A stretch of 22,801 bases of DNA. Source: Burkholderiales bacterium. GTDB lineage: Bacteria > Pseudomonadota > Gammaproteobacteria > Burkholderiales > SG8-41. The stretch is from positions 1 to 22,801 of the forward strand of contig JAIESJ010000198.1 in the NCBI GenBank assembly GCA_019746155.1, in the 5' to 3' direction. Below the pieces are notes generated by a model that worked only from the letters and a program-made list of their open reading frames with translations, was not told where the DNA came from and did not search any database. Both the position numbers and the translations under genes were made by a program. Positions 8,579-16,844 of this stretch are shown here, piece after piece (the first letter of the stretch is position 1; each line of letters starts with the position of its first letter).

Positions 8579-8893
8579 CTACACCGGACGCGGACGCTCG
8601 CCCCCCGATTTGTCGGGCTTGGTCGGGAGCGTCTTGATTTCCGTGCCCGCCTCCTGCTCGGCCATCCGCACGTCGTAAAGCGCTTGCAGGTTCATCCAAA
8701 ACTGCGGGCTGGTTCCGAACCAGTGCGCGAGCCGAAGCGCGGTATCGCCGGTGATCGCTCGCTTGCCGTTGATGATCTGGCTGATGCGATTCGCGGGTAC
8801 GCGAATCTGCCGCGCGAGCTCGGTCGGGCTGACGCCGAGTTCTTCGAGTTCGTCGGCCAGGATTTCGCCGGGGTGGATCGGTGTGCGGCTCAT
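8579..8893 (-). CDS. higA: HigA-type antitoxin, XRE-family regulator
   Basis: The 104-residue protein starts MSRTPIHPGEILADELEELG, the classic opening of HigA/VapI antitoxins, then an HTH at about 20-50 with VPANRISQIINGKRAITGDTA and the family segment WFGTSPQFWMNLQ. It should bind and silence the HigB toxin and repress its own operon. I choose the ATG at 8893, which has AAAGGA upstream and lies 13 bases after the higB stop. An ATG at 8932 would lengthen the protein by 13 residues into higB. The toxin-first order is normal for hig loci. The hsdR start lies 12 bases downstream, suggesting one transcript. Confidence 0.9.
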   Translation of the reverse strand: MSRTPIHPGEILADELEELGVSPTELARQIRVPANRISQIINGKRAITGDTALRLAHWFGTSPQFWMNLQALYDVRMAEQEAGTEIKTLPTKPDKSGGERPRPV

Positions 8894-8906
8894 GGTCAGG
8901 TTCCTT

Positions 8907-9191
8907 TCAGTGGTAGTCCACGATTTCGACATTCGAGGGTCCGCTCTGCCCCTTGGGCCATTCGAAACAGATTCGCCATTGCATATTGATGCGGATGCTG
9001 TACTGGCCCTTGCGGTCGCCTTTCATGCCCTCCAGCGCATTCGATGGCAGCGCTTGAAGGTCCGGAAGACTGGTTGCCGCGTCGAGAATGTCGAGGCGTT
9101 TTTCCGCTTGGCGGCGAAAGCCCTCGAACTCCTTGACGCGCTTGCCTTCGGCAAATTCCTTCGTCCGCTTGTCGCGATAACTTTGGATCAT
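8907..9191 (-). CDS. higB: HigB-type toxin, RelE superfamily mRNA interferase
   Basis: The 94-residue basic protein shows the host-killing (HigB) signature: IQSYRDKRTKEFAEG near the start, LDAATSLPDLQALPSNALEGMKGDRKGQYSIRIN in the middle (about 38-70), WRICFEW at about 72-78 and the closing VEIVDYH. Family members cut mRNA on the ribosome. It is the first gene of the minus-strand series, directly behind a good promoter. The -10 box ends only eight bases before the ATG and no ribosome-binding site is seen, so the mRNA may be leaderless. Confidence 0.9.
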   Translation of the reverse strand: MIQSYRDKRTKEFAEGKRVKEFEGFRRQAEKRLDILDAATSLPDLQALPSNALEGMKGDRKGQYSIRINMQWRICFEWPKGQSGPSNVEIVDYH

Positions 9192-9199
9192 TGCCGGAC

Positions 9200-9228
9200 A
9201 AAATAGTCGGACATACGATGTACGTCAA
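9200..9228 (-). promoter_or_regulatory. higBA promoter with palindrome
   Basis: On minus, TTGACG (9228-9223) and TATTTT (9205-9200) are 17 bases apart. The palindrome ACAT-ACG-ATGT (9211-9221) lies in the spacer and a looser TACG/CGTA pair covers the -35 box; both are fair candidates for HigA operators. Confidence 0.65.
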
Positions 9229-9311
9229 GCGTAAATTCGTGTTGCCCGCCTCGCCTGCCAAGGCGCTCCGACGCCGCAAACCGATGACCACCCCACGCCC
9301 GACCAGTAATA

Positions 9312-9350
9312 CGCCATTTAATGTGGCGCATATCGTTTCTATTTGGCGCA
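9312..9350. repeat. short inverted and direct repeats between higB and hipB
   Basis: CGCCA (9312-9316) and TGGCG (9324-9328) form an inverted pair with a seven-base loop. TGGCGCA recurs at 9324-9330 and 9344-9350, exactly 20 bases apart. They lie in the region between divergent toxin-antitoxin promoters and could be regulator sites. Confidence 0.3.
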
Positions 9351-9397
9351 ATAGCGGTCAAAACCAAAAACGAGCACTTTTTATGTATATAAAGGTA

Positions 9398-9425
9398 TTG
9401 TAATTCAATTTCTATGCCTTATAAT
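9398..9425 (+). promoter_or_regulatory. hipBA promoter, probably leaderless
   Basis: TTGTAA (9398-9403) and a perfect TATAAT (9420-9425) are 16 bases apart in an AT-rich stretch. The ATG of hipB follows seven bases after the -10 box, so transcription should begin at or next to the start codon. An imperfect palindrome TTGTAATTCAA overlaps the -35 box. Confidence 0.7.
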
Positions 9426-9432
9426 ATATTTC

Positions 9433-9759
9433 ATGAAGTCAAGTCTCCGCGAAACCATACGAGCGCGCCGGCTTGCCTTGGGCCTGTCTCAAGCCGAGGC
9501 TGCGCGCCGCAGCGGCATTCAGCAACGGCAAGTGTCGCTCTTCGAGCGCGGGGGAGACGTCACGCTATCCACGCTCTTGAAGCTGGCCCAGGCGCTGGAC
9601 GTGGAACTCATGCCCGTGCCGCGGGAGGACACCGCAAAGGTTGAGTCTCTCCTCAAGGCGAAACGCGAGCGGGCGCCCGCAGTTTCCCCTCCCGCCGCCC
9701 CCCCTTCCCTGCTCGATCGCTACCAGGTGAAGGACGACGAGGAGCCATCGAATGGCTGA
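9433..9759 (+). CDS. hipB: HipB-type antitoxin, XRE-family regulator
   Basis: The 108-residue protein has an XRE helix-turn-helix at about 5-60 (LGLSQAEAARRSGIQQRQVSLFERGGDVTL contains the two DNA-contact helices), then a Pro/Ala-rich linker and an acidic tail ending near DDEEPSNG. It should bind the HipA kinase and repress the pair. No ribosome-binding site precedes the ATG, in line with a leaderless start. The stop overlaps the hipA start by eight bases, so the two are translationally coupled. The E. coli HipB operator pattern TATCC-N8-GGATA was not found; the operator here must differ. Confidence 0.85.
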   Translation: MKSSLRETIRARRLALGLSQAEAARRSGIQQRQVSLFERGGDVTLSTLLKLAQALDVELMPVPREDTAKVESLLKAKRERAPAVSPPAAPPSLLDRYQVKDDEEPSNG

Positions 9760-11005
9760 TGCCCGCGTCCTCAAGATACTGCTGGGCGATGTCCCGGTCG
9801 GCCACCTCACCGGCTTTCAGGACGGCAAAAGCCTCTTCGCCTTCGATGACAGCTACGTGGACCTGGGACCTGGCCGGCCGACCCTGAGCCTGTCCTTCAA
9901 CACGCCGGGCGATGAAGAAGCGACCGAGCGCAGGCTGCGCGAAATCTATTCGAGCCGGATGAAGCTGCTGCCCTTCTTCAGCAACCTGCTCCCCGAAGGT
10001 GTGCTGCGGGAATACATGGTCAAGCGCCTGAAGATCCACCACGACCATGAGTTTGACATTCTCATGTCATTGGGCGCGAGCCTGCCCGGCGCAGTTCGCG
10101 CGCTCCCGGCTGATGAACTGCCGCAGGCCGCCATCAACTACCGGCTGGGCACCACGCACGCCGCTGCCGACGAGACGCCGATCAAATTCTCGCTGGGCGG
10201 ATCACAACTCAAGTTCTCGATGATCGAGCGCGGCGGGCGATTCACGCTGGAGGATGGCAACGAGGAATGGATCGTGAAACCACCACACCCCAGCCATCCC
10301 AACGTCCCGGCGAACGAGTACACGATGATGCGGCTGGCGGCCGCTGCCGGAATACAGACGCCTGAAGTCAAACTGGTGAAGCTCGATGCTATTGATCTGG
10401 GCGGCTTCACCGGTCTCTCGATACCGCAATGGGAAACCTGGGCCTATGCAATCAAACGTTATGACCGCACCGCAGACGGCCGCGTCCATGTCGAAGACTT
10501 TGCGCAGGTATTCAACGTCTACGGCGACCAGGAATACAAGGCCACGAACTACGACACGATCGGTCGATTGATCTTCGATCTCTTTCCCAATCGCTTCGAG
10601 CAGATCGCGGAATTCGTCCGGCGGCTGGTCGTCAACATCCTCATCGGCAACGGCGACGCACACCTGAAAAATTGGTCGGTCATCTACCGGGACAAGATTG
10701 CACCGCAGCTCGCGCCGGCATACGACCTGGTATCGACCATTCACTACGTCGCGAACGACAGCCTTGCACTGAATCTGGGTGGGGAAAAGCATTTCGAATC
10801 CATCGACGAAACTCACTTCGACCGGCTCGCCCGTCGCATGGAAGCCCCACCGAAATTCGTGCTGGACACCGTCAAGGAGACGGTCGCAATCGCCCGTAAG
10901 ACGTGGCCGGCGCTCGTTCGCGAAATCGGCCTGCCGGAAGACATGCGCGAACGACTTTTCCGGTATTGGGGCGGGCTTTCCGAAATGCTTCGGATAACCC
11001 AATAG
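9752..11005 (+). CDS. hipA: HipA-type serine/threonine kinase toxin
   Basis: HipA kinases inactivate glutamyl-tRNA synthetase in E. coli and related targets elsewhere, causing growth arrest. The 417 residues include the N-terminal domain with FFSNLLPEGVLREYM (about 75-89), the Ser-bearing loop SLGGSQLK at 147-154 (the site of inhibitory autophosphorylation in the family is at this loop), AYAIKRYDR at about 231-239, the catalytic loop GNGDAHLKNW at 299-308 with Asp302 and Asn307, and the metal-binding LAPAYD with Asp325. All key residues are present. The target cannot be read from the sequence. No clear terminator follows. Confidence 0.93.
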   Translation: MADARVLKILLGDVPVGHLTGFQDGKSLFAFDDSYVDLGPGRPTLSLSFNTPGDEEATERRLREIYSSRMKLLPFFSNLLPEGVLREYMVKRLKIHHDHEFDILMSLGASLPGAVRALPADELPQAAINYRLGTTHAAADETPIKFSLGGSQLKFSMIERGGRFTLEDGNEEWIVKPPHPSHPNVPANEYTMMRLAAAAGIQTPEVKLVKLDAIDLGGFTGLSIPQWETWAYAIKRYDRTADGRVHVEDFAQVFNVYGDQEYKATNYDTIGRLIFDLFPNRFEQIAEFVRRLVVNILIGNGDAHLKNWSVIYRDKIAPQLAPAYDLVSTIHYVANDSLALNLGGEKHFESIDETHFDRLARRMEAPPKFVLDTVKETVAIARKTWPALVREIGLPEDMRERLFRYWGGLSEMLRITQ

Positions 11006-11046
11006 CGAAGCGGATCGTTGGCGTTGTTTGAAAAGAATCGTGCTGA

Positions 11047-11061
11047 CGTAGCCTGGCTACG
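11047..11061. repeat. 15-base palindrome downstream of hipA
   Basis: CGTAGCC-T-GGCTACG is a perfect seven-base inverted repeat with a one-base centre, 41 bases past the hipA stop. With no T-run it is more likely a binding site or remnant than a terminator. The rest of 11006-11147 shows no gene; one off-phase ACTCTTT lies at 11071. Confidence 0.4.
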
Positions 11062-11147
11062 ACCATTCCGACTCTTTCAATACGACTCAGGCCGCGCGTG
11101 GCATTTCCTTTAAGCGTCAACTAGAAGCTCGTGGCTCAGCTAGTTAG

Positions 11148-11229
11148 CATCATACTCTTGTAAGTGTTCTCATTAGACTCTTGCCATAATATGCAGTAAA
11201 CTCTTTCTTTCGAATACATCTAACTCTTG
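11148..11229 (+). repeat. four motif copies CATnnnACTCTTG phased at 23 bases
   Basis: ACTCTT(G/T) begins at 11154, 11177, 11200 and 11223, each exactly 23 bases after the last, and CAT or CAG stands six bases before each one (11148, 11171, 11194, 11217). The ten bases that follow each heptamer share nothing, so this looks like a row of protein-binding sites rather than a simple tandem repeat. The last copy ends on the first base of the Fic GTG start codon. A -10-like CATAAT (11185-11190) lies inside the array, so a bound protein would block transcription and possibly translation. Confidence 0.7.
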
Positions 11230-12782
11230 TGCCCAAGCCACACGCCAAACTCGCCTCTGCCTTGGAAGCCCTGAAGGGCCTCCAAGAAGGAGGGCTCCAG
11301 GCCATCCCCGGGCCGAAGCTTTCACGCGCGGACCGTGAGGTTCTGCTGCGAGCCGGCTTCCTCAAGGAGGTCATCCGCGGCTGGTACATCCCGCGCCGCC
11401 CGGACGAGGCCGATGGCGATACCACGTCCTGGTACGCCCGCATGCGCGAGTTCATCGCCGACTACGCAACCCAGCGTTTCGGCGATCGCTGGCACGTCAA
11501 TCCGGACCAGTCAGTGCTGCTGCGGTCAGGGGAACAAACGGTTCCGAAACAGATTCAGATCTGGGCAACCAAGGGCACGAACCAGACCGTGCAACTGCCG
11601 AATGGCTGCTCGCTCTTCATCTACAAGGCCGTGAAGCTGCTGCCCTCCGCACCCACGCCGGACTGCGGCAGGTTGCGTCTGGTCGAATTGCCGGCAGCGC
11701 TGGTCGCGGCAAGCCCGACGCTCTTCGTACAGAACCCCATCGCAGCTCAGATCGCTCTCGGCTCCTTGCCCGACGCTTCCGATTTGCTGCGGATATTGCT
11801 CGATGGTCCGCACCCATCGGTGGCTGGACGCCTTGCCGGTGGCTTTCGTGCCATCGGCCGAGCGCCGCTCGCCGACGAAATCGTGGGTGCTATGCGCAGC
11901 GCGGGCCACGGGGTAAACGAAGTAAACCCATTCGATAAACCGCCTCCCACTTTCCCGCCGGGCGGGCGCCCGGAATCGCCCTACGTTCGGCGGCTGCGCT
12001 TGATGTGGGCGCAGATGAGGGAGACCGTGATCGCGGCGTTTCCGCAGGCGCCGGCCGCTCCAAAGGATATCGATGCGCTTCTCGAAGACGTGGAGGCGCG
12101 CTACGTTACGGATGCCTACCACTCGCTGTCGATCGAAGGCTATCGCGTTACGGCAACCCTGATCGAGAAGATTCGTGACGGTAATTGGAACCCGGACGGT
12201 GACGAGAAGGATCGCGCAACCCGCGACGCCATGGCAGCTCGCGGCTATTTCGAGACGCACAACCTCGTCAAGCGCGATCTCGTCCGAGTCATCAGGGGCG
12301 AAAGCGCGGGCACGGTGTTCCGTAACACCCTGCCCGCTTGGTATCAGGCGCTATTCGGCCCGAGCGTCCAAGCCGGCATTCTCAAGGCATCCGACCTCGC
12401 GGGCTATCGCAACGACCAGGTGTTCATTCGCGGGGCGCTGCACGTTCCGGTATCGAAGGAAGCGGTGCGAGAGTGCATGCCGGTGCTCTTCGATCTTCTG
12501 GAAACGGAAACCGAACCTCAGGTGCGCGCAGTTTTGGGTCACTTCCTTTTCGTCTATATCCATCCGTACATGGACGGAAATGGCCGCCTAGCAAGGTTCC
12601 TGATGAACCTGATGCTCGTGCCCGCCGGACACGTCTGGACGGTCATTCCGGTCGAGCGGCGCAACGAGTACATGGAGGCGCTGGAGCAGGCGAGTTCCTT
12701 CTCGAACATCGCGCCCTTCGCGCACTTCGTCGCGGAACTCGCTGGGCAGCAGGCGAAGGCGCCTCTACCGCGACCGCAGTGA
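11229..12782 (+). CDS. Fic-domain AMPylase with AbiEi-like N-terminal region
   Basis: Fic proteins usually transfer AMP from ATP to a hydroxyl group of a target protein. The 517 residues hold the core motif HPYMDGNGRLAR at 445-456 and the inhibitory motif (S/T)xxxE(G/N) as SLSIEG at 299-304, before the Fic core, so this is a self-restrained class II Fic. The first 230 residues look like an AbiEi-type antitoxin region: a winged-helix-like LSRADREVLLRAGFLKEVIR at about 31-50, then a sheet-rich part. The comparison is by eye. The start is GTG, without a clear ribosome-binding site. The gene is preceded by the phased motif array and ends one base from the oppositely oriented integrase remnant. 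Confidence 0.87.
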   Translation: MPKPHAKLASALEALKGLQEGGLQAIPGPKLSRADREVLLRAGFLKEVIRGWYIPRRPDEADGDTTSWYARMREFIADYATQRFGDRWHVNPDQSVLLRSGEQTVPKQIQIWATKGTNQTVQLPNGCSLFIYKAVKLLPSAPTPDCGRLRLVELPAALVAASPTLFVQNPIAAQIALGSLPDASDLLRILLDGPHPSVAGRLAGGFRAIGRAPLADEIVGAMRSAGHGVNEVNPFDKPPPTFPPGGRPESPYVRRLRLMWAQMRETVIAAFPQAPAAPKDIDALLEDVEARYVTDAYHSLSIEGYRVTATLIEKIRDGNWNPDGDEKDRATRDAMAARGYFETHNLVKRDLVRVIRGESAGTVFRNTLPAWYQALFGPSVQAGILKASDLAGYRNDQVFIRGALHVPVSKEAVRECMPVLFDLLETETEPQVRAVLGHFLFVYIHPYMDGNGRLARFLMNLMLVPAGHVWTVIPVERRNEYMEALEQASSFSNIAPFAHFVAELAGQQAKAPLPRPQ

Positions 12783-12783
12783 G

Positions 12784-14029
12784 TTACGCCGCGCGCAGCG
12801 GCACCACGTTGCTCACGGTCAGCGCGTCGAGGTAATCGGCCCACTTCTGCAGCCACACCCGCGCCTCGGCGTCGTAGCGATGCCGGTCGTAGATGGCGCT
12901 CACCGAACTGTCGACGTGATTGAGGATCCGGTCCTGCACCACCCGCGGGCAGCCGAGCTTCGCCAGTCCCGTCGCCACCGTGCGCCGCAGGTCGTGAACC
13001 GTCCAGGGGATCTCGATCGGATCGGGGCGCGGTTTGCCCTCCTTCGGCTTGCGCGCCTCGCCTCGTATTGCGCGAGCCCGAGGGCTTTCTGCCCCACATG
13101 CTGTTCGCCCATTGGCGAGAGAAAAACGAATATGTCGTGCAACACTCTGCGCGCCTTCAACAGCTCAACAGCCTGGCTTGGAAGCATTACGGCATGGGGC
13201 TCACCGTTCTTCGTCTCGCGGATCGTCCACACCGCGCGCTCAAGATCGATATCGCGCCAGAGCGCAGCTACTACTTCGCTCGAGCGGCAGCCAGTGAACA
13301 GCACCAAGGCGAGCGCATCGCGCACGGTACGGCTGTAGGGGCTGCGCGGCAACCACCGGATGAACGTCGAAAGCTCAGCATCCGTAAAGGCGCGCTTCCT
13401 ACGCACCTGGGGCGCACCTTTGATACCCAGCGTCGGAGATACGAAGTCATCCGGAAGCCGCCCCTGTTCCGCTGCGTGTGCGTAAGCGCAGCGAATGCGG
13501 CCCAGCAGGTAAGTGCCACCACGCGGGGCGCGATTCAGCATGGGACGGACGACTTCGTCCTGCAGTTCGCGCCGCGTCACCGCGGCTGCCGGGCGGTCGC
13601 CGAGCCTGGAGACCAGTTCGCGACGCAGAAGCCGCGCGCCCTCGTCGCCGCGCTTCTGCTTGCTCAGGCGCTCCGAGATGTAGTCCTCGACCATTTTCTC
13701 CACCGTATAGCGCGCGAGTTCTCGGCTTCGCGCTGGCGTCGCGCTTCCGCGCGTGCCCGCTGCTTCTCCAACTGCGGGTCGAACCCGAGCTCGCGTTCGA
13801 GCTTCAAGCGGCCCAGCGCCTTGCGTGCTTCCGCGAGGGTCATGGGACCGAACTCGCCGAGCTTGATCTCTCGCAGCGCGCCATCGCGCGCCCGGTAGCG
13901 GTAGAAGAAAACCCGGGCCGCATTCGTGCGGCGTACCCGCAGGCCAGGATGATCGGGGTCGCCGCACTCCTCTCCGGCCCGCAGGTAGGCGATAATGCGG
14001 GGTGTGAGCATTGGTGGCGGTTTCTTCAT
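12784..14029 (-). pseudogene. tyrosine integrase (P4-like) broken by two frameshifts
   Basis: Three reading frames join into one integrase. From ATG 14029 the N-terminal arm-binding domain (DUF4102-like: LTPRIIAYLRAG, then KLGEFGPMTLAEARKALG) runs to about 13715. A frame change then leads into ELARYTVEKMVEDYISERLS and the catalytic core with Arg in FTGCRSSEV, to about 13065. A second frame change, in a GGCGAGGCG repeat, leads into WTVHDLRRTVATGLAKLG and the closing LNHVDSSVSAIYDRHRY with the catalytic Tyr. All catalytic residues of a tyrosine recombinase survive in sequence, so the breaks are recent or are sequencing errors. As assembled the island cannot excise itself with this enzyme. Confidence 0.8.
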
Positions 14030-14151
14030 TGCGATTGCAGCGTAGACCTATACCGCCACCTACACCAAACCGACTGACAAGGCTGGGCAAGACTGGTCGA
14101 TTCCAGCCATCAAGCGAAGACCAGAATTTGGAATAAGCACCATCGGTACAG

Positions 14152-16767
14152 GTGGTTACGCGCAGTTTTGCCAAAGACGAGAAGAGCTTGAACAACGCCG
14201 CAATAAGCAACCATACGCCCATGATGCAGCAGTATCTGCGCATCAAGGCGCAGCACCCGGACATGCTGCTGTTCTACCGCATGGGGGATTTCTACGAGCT
14301 GTTCCATGACGATGCCGAGCGCGCGGCGCGGCTGCTCGGCATCACGCTCACCACGCGCGGCGCTTCCGCCGGCGAGCCGATCAGGATGGCGGGCGTGCCG
14401 TACCATGCGGTCGAGCAGCACCTCGCCAAACTGGTGAAGCTCGGCGAATCGGTCGCGATCTGCGAGCAGATCGGCGACCCCGACACCGCCAAAGGTCCGG
14501 TCGAACGCCGGGTGACGCGCATCGTCACGCCGGGCACCTTGACCGATTCCGCACTGCTCGACGACAAGCGCGACAACCTGCTGCTCGCGATTCACCGCGA
14601 CCGCGCCACCGTCGGACTGGCCTGGCTGTCGCTCGCTTCCGGCCGCTTCAAAGTGATGGAGACCGCCGCTGCGAATCTCGCCAACGAGCTGCAGCGGCTG
14701 CGTCCCGCCGAGGTGCTGCTCGCCGACGGTGCGGCGTTCCCGGAATTGGACGGCGCCGGTATCGCGGTCAAACGCCTGCCGCCGTGGCATTTCGACCTCG
14801 ATGCCGCCCGGCGCAACCTCGCCCGGCAGTTCGAGACGCTGGACCTCGCCGGATTCGGCGCCGCCGACCTTGGCGTTGCGGTCGCCGCCGCCGGCGCGCT
14901 GCTCGAATACGCAAAGGCGACGCAAGGCACGGGCATCGCCCACGTCAAAGCGCTCGCCGTGGAGCAGGAGTGCGCCTTCGTGCGCATGGACCCGGCCACC
15001 CGCCGCAACCTCGAAATTTCGGAAACCATCCGCGGCGAGCCCGCGCCGACATTATTGTCGCTGATGGACACCTGCGCCACCGGCATGGGCAGCCGCCTGC
15101 TGCTGCACAGCCTGCACCATCCGCTCACCGACCGCGCGTTGCTGCAGGAAAAGCTGGCTGCGGTGACCGCGCTCATTGGCGACAACAGCAACGGACCGCA
15201 CCGCGCCCTGCACGCCATTCTCAGGCAGTGCGCCGACGTCGAGCGCATCACTGCGCGCATCGCCCTGAAATCGGCGCGGCCGCGCGACCTGTCGGGCCTG
15301 CGCGAAACGTTGAAGCGCCTGCCTGAACTGAATGCCGTGCTCGCCGCCGTCCTGACGCCGCGACTCGCCGCGCTGGCGGCCGCGCTCACGCCCCAGGACG
15401 ATCTTGTCACGCTGCTCGCCGCCGCGATCAAGCCGGAACCCGCGACGGTGCTGCGCGAAGGCGGCGCCATTGCCGACGGTTTCGACGCCGAGCTCGACGA
15501 GCTGCGCGCGATACAGGACAATTGCGGCGCTTTTCTGCTCGATCTCGAAGCGCGCGAGCGGCAGCGCTCCGGTATACCCAACCTCAAGGTTGAATACAAC
15601 CGCGTGCACGGTTTCTACATCGAGGTCACGCGCGCGCAGGCCGGCAAGGTGCCGGACGACTACCGCCGGCGCCAGACGCTGAAAAACGCCGAGCGCTACA
15701 TCACGCCGGAACTGAAAGCGTTCGAGGACAAGGCGCTCTCCGCCCAGGAGCGGGCGCTGGCGCGCGAGAAGCTTCTATACGACAAGCTGCTGGACGATCT
15801 CGCGGCGCATATCCCGCCATTGCAGCGCGCGGCAGTCGCGCTCGCCGAACTCGACATGCTCAGCGCTTTCGCTGAACGCGCAGTCGCGCTCGACTGGAAC
15901 GCCCCGGAATTCGTCGATGAGCCCGGCATCGAGATCGAGGCCGGCAGGCACCCGGTAGTCGAATCCCAGATTGACAACTTCATCGCCAACGACACGCGGC
16001 TCTCCACCGCGCGCCGGATGCTGCTCATCACCGGCCCCAACATGGGCGGCAAATCGACTTATATGCGGCAGGTCGCGCTGATCGTGCTTATGGCGCACTG
16101 CGGCTCGTTCGTGCCGGCGCAGCGCGCGCGCCTCGGCCCCGTCGATCAGATTTTCACGCGCATCGGCGCCGCCGACGACCTGGCGGGCGGACGCTCGACT
16201 TTCATGGTGGAGATGACCGAGGCTGCCTACATCCTGCACCACGCCACGCCGGAGAGCCTGGTGCTGATGGACGAGATCGGGCGCGGCACCTCGACCTTCG
16301 ACGGACTGGCGCTGGCGTGGGCGATCGCGCACCACCTGGTCGAGAAAAACCGCTGCTTCACGCTGTTCGCCACGCATTATTTCGAGCTGACGCGGCTCGC
16401 GGAGAAATTCCGGCAAGTGGCCAACGTCCATCTTGACGCGGTGGAACACAAGGACCACATCGTGTTCCTGCACAGCGTCGAGGAGGGGCCGGCCAACCAG
16501 AGCTACGGCCTGCAGGTGGCGCAGTTGGCCGGCGTGCCGGCCAATGTGATCCGCGCCGCCAGAAAAAACCTCGCCGAGCTCGAGCGCAACGCCGCCACTA
16601 TCAGTCCGCAGCGCGATCTGTTTGCCGTGCCCCTCGACGAGCCCGCGCCCGTCAACCATGCCGGGCATCCGGTGCTCAAGCTCTTGCGCGACACCGAGCC
16701 CGACACCCTTTCTCCCAGGGAAGCGCTCGAACTCCTCTACCGCCTGCGCCGGCAGCTCGACGAGTGA
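14152..16767 (+). CDS. mutS: DNA mismatch repair protein MutS
   Basis: MutS finds mispaired bases and recruits MutL. The protein of up to 871 residues has the mismatch-reading DFYELF near 46-51 (Phe47 and Glu49), Walker A GPNMGGKST at 628-636, Walker B LVLMDEIGRGTSTFDG with DE at 707-708, and THY at about 741-743. The length is close to the usual 850-870. The frame opens with GTG at 14152 without a ribosome-binding site. A TTG at 14188, preceded by GAGAAGAG, would start eight residues before HTPMMQQYL, as in E. coli, and may be the true start. This is core genome, and marks the edge of the island. Confidence 0.97.
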   Translation: MVTRSFAKDEKSLNNAAISNHTPMMQQYLRIKAQHPDMLLFYRMGDFYELFHDDAERAARLLGITLTTRGASAGEPIRMAGVPYHAVEQHLAKLVKLGESVAICEQIGDPDTAKGPVERRVTRIVTPGTLTDSALLDDKRDNLLLAIHRDRATVGLAWLSLASGRFKVMETAAANLANELQRLRPAEVLLADGAAFPELDGAGIAVKRLPPWHFDLDAARRNLARQFETLDLAGFGAADLGVAVAAAGALLEYAKATQGTGIAHVKALAVEQECAFVRMDPATRRNLEISETIRGEPAPTLLSLMDTCATGMGSRLLLHSLHHPLTDRALLQEKLAAVTALIGDNSNGPHRALHAILRQCADVERITARIALKSARPRDLSGLRETLKRLPELNAVLAAVLTPRLAALAAALTPQDDLVTLLAAAIKPEPATVLREGGAIADGFDAELDELRAIQDNCGAFLLDLEARERQRSGIPNLKVEYNRVHGFYIEVTRAQAGKVPDDYRRRQTLKNAERYITPELKAFEDKALSAQERALAREKLLYDKLLDDLAAHIPPLQRAAVALAELDMLSAFAERAVALDWNAPEFVDEPGIEIEAGRHPVVESQIDNFIANDTRLSTARRMLLITGPNMGGKSTYMRQVALIVLMAHCGSFVPAQRARLGPVDQIFTRIGAADDLAGGRSTFMVEMTEAAYILHHATPESLVLMDEIGRGTSTFDGLALAWAIAHHLVEKNRCFTLFATHYFELTRLAEKFRQVANVHLDAVEHKDHIVFLHSVEEGPANQSYGLQVAQLAGVPANVIRAARKNLAELERNAATISPQRDLFAVPLDEPAPVNHAGHPVLKLLRDTEPDTLSPREALELLYRLRRQLDE

Positions 16768-16782
16768 GAAGCGGAAACCCCG

Positions 16783-16814
16783 GCCGGGTTGTCGGCAAAG
16801 GATTGCCGACCTGC
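16783..16814 (+). repeat. dispersed 32-base hairpin repeat, copy 1
   Basis: It is identical, in inverted orientation, to 21597-21628. The core is an eight-base stem, GTCGGCAA/TTGCCGAC, with loop AGGA (16791-16810). It lies 15 bases after the mutS stop, between convergent mutS and slyD. A degenerate version of the flanking second hairpin of copy 2 lies just upstream (about 16770-16788). Confidence 0.8.
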
Positions 16815-16818
16815 GACC

Positions 16819-16839
16819 TCACGGGTCACGAGTCACGAA
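16819..16839 (+). repeat. heptad repeat TCACGGG-TCACGAG-TCACGAA
   Basis: Three seven-base units stand head to tail, directly after the hairpin repeat and five bases before the slyD stop. The same heptad style appears in the element at 20314-20432. Confidence 0.55.
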
Positions 16840-16844
16840 CCACT

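Noticed and set aside
9381..9425. E. coli-type HipB operator TATCC-N8-GGATA
   Set aside because: The pattern is not present; only weak AT-rich palindromes are found.
11148..11229. CRISPR or plasmid iterons at the 23-base motif array
   Set aside because: Gaps of ten bases are too short for spacers, and no replication gene is nearby.
14030..14151. attachment site or tRNA next to the integrase
   Set aside because: No tRNA-like sequence and no repeat of this stretch elsewhere in the window; the other island end is outside the window.
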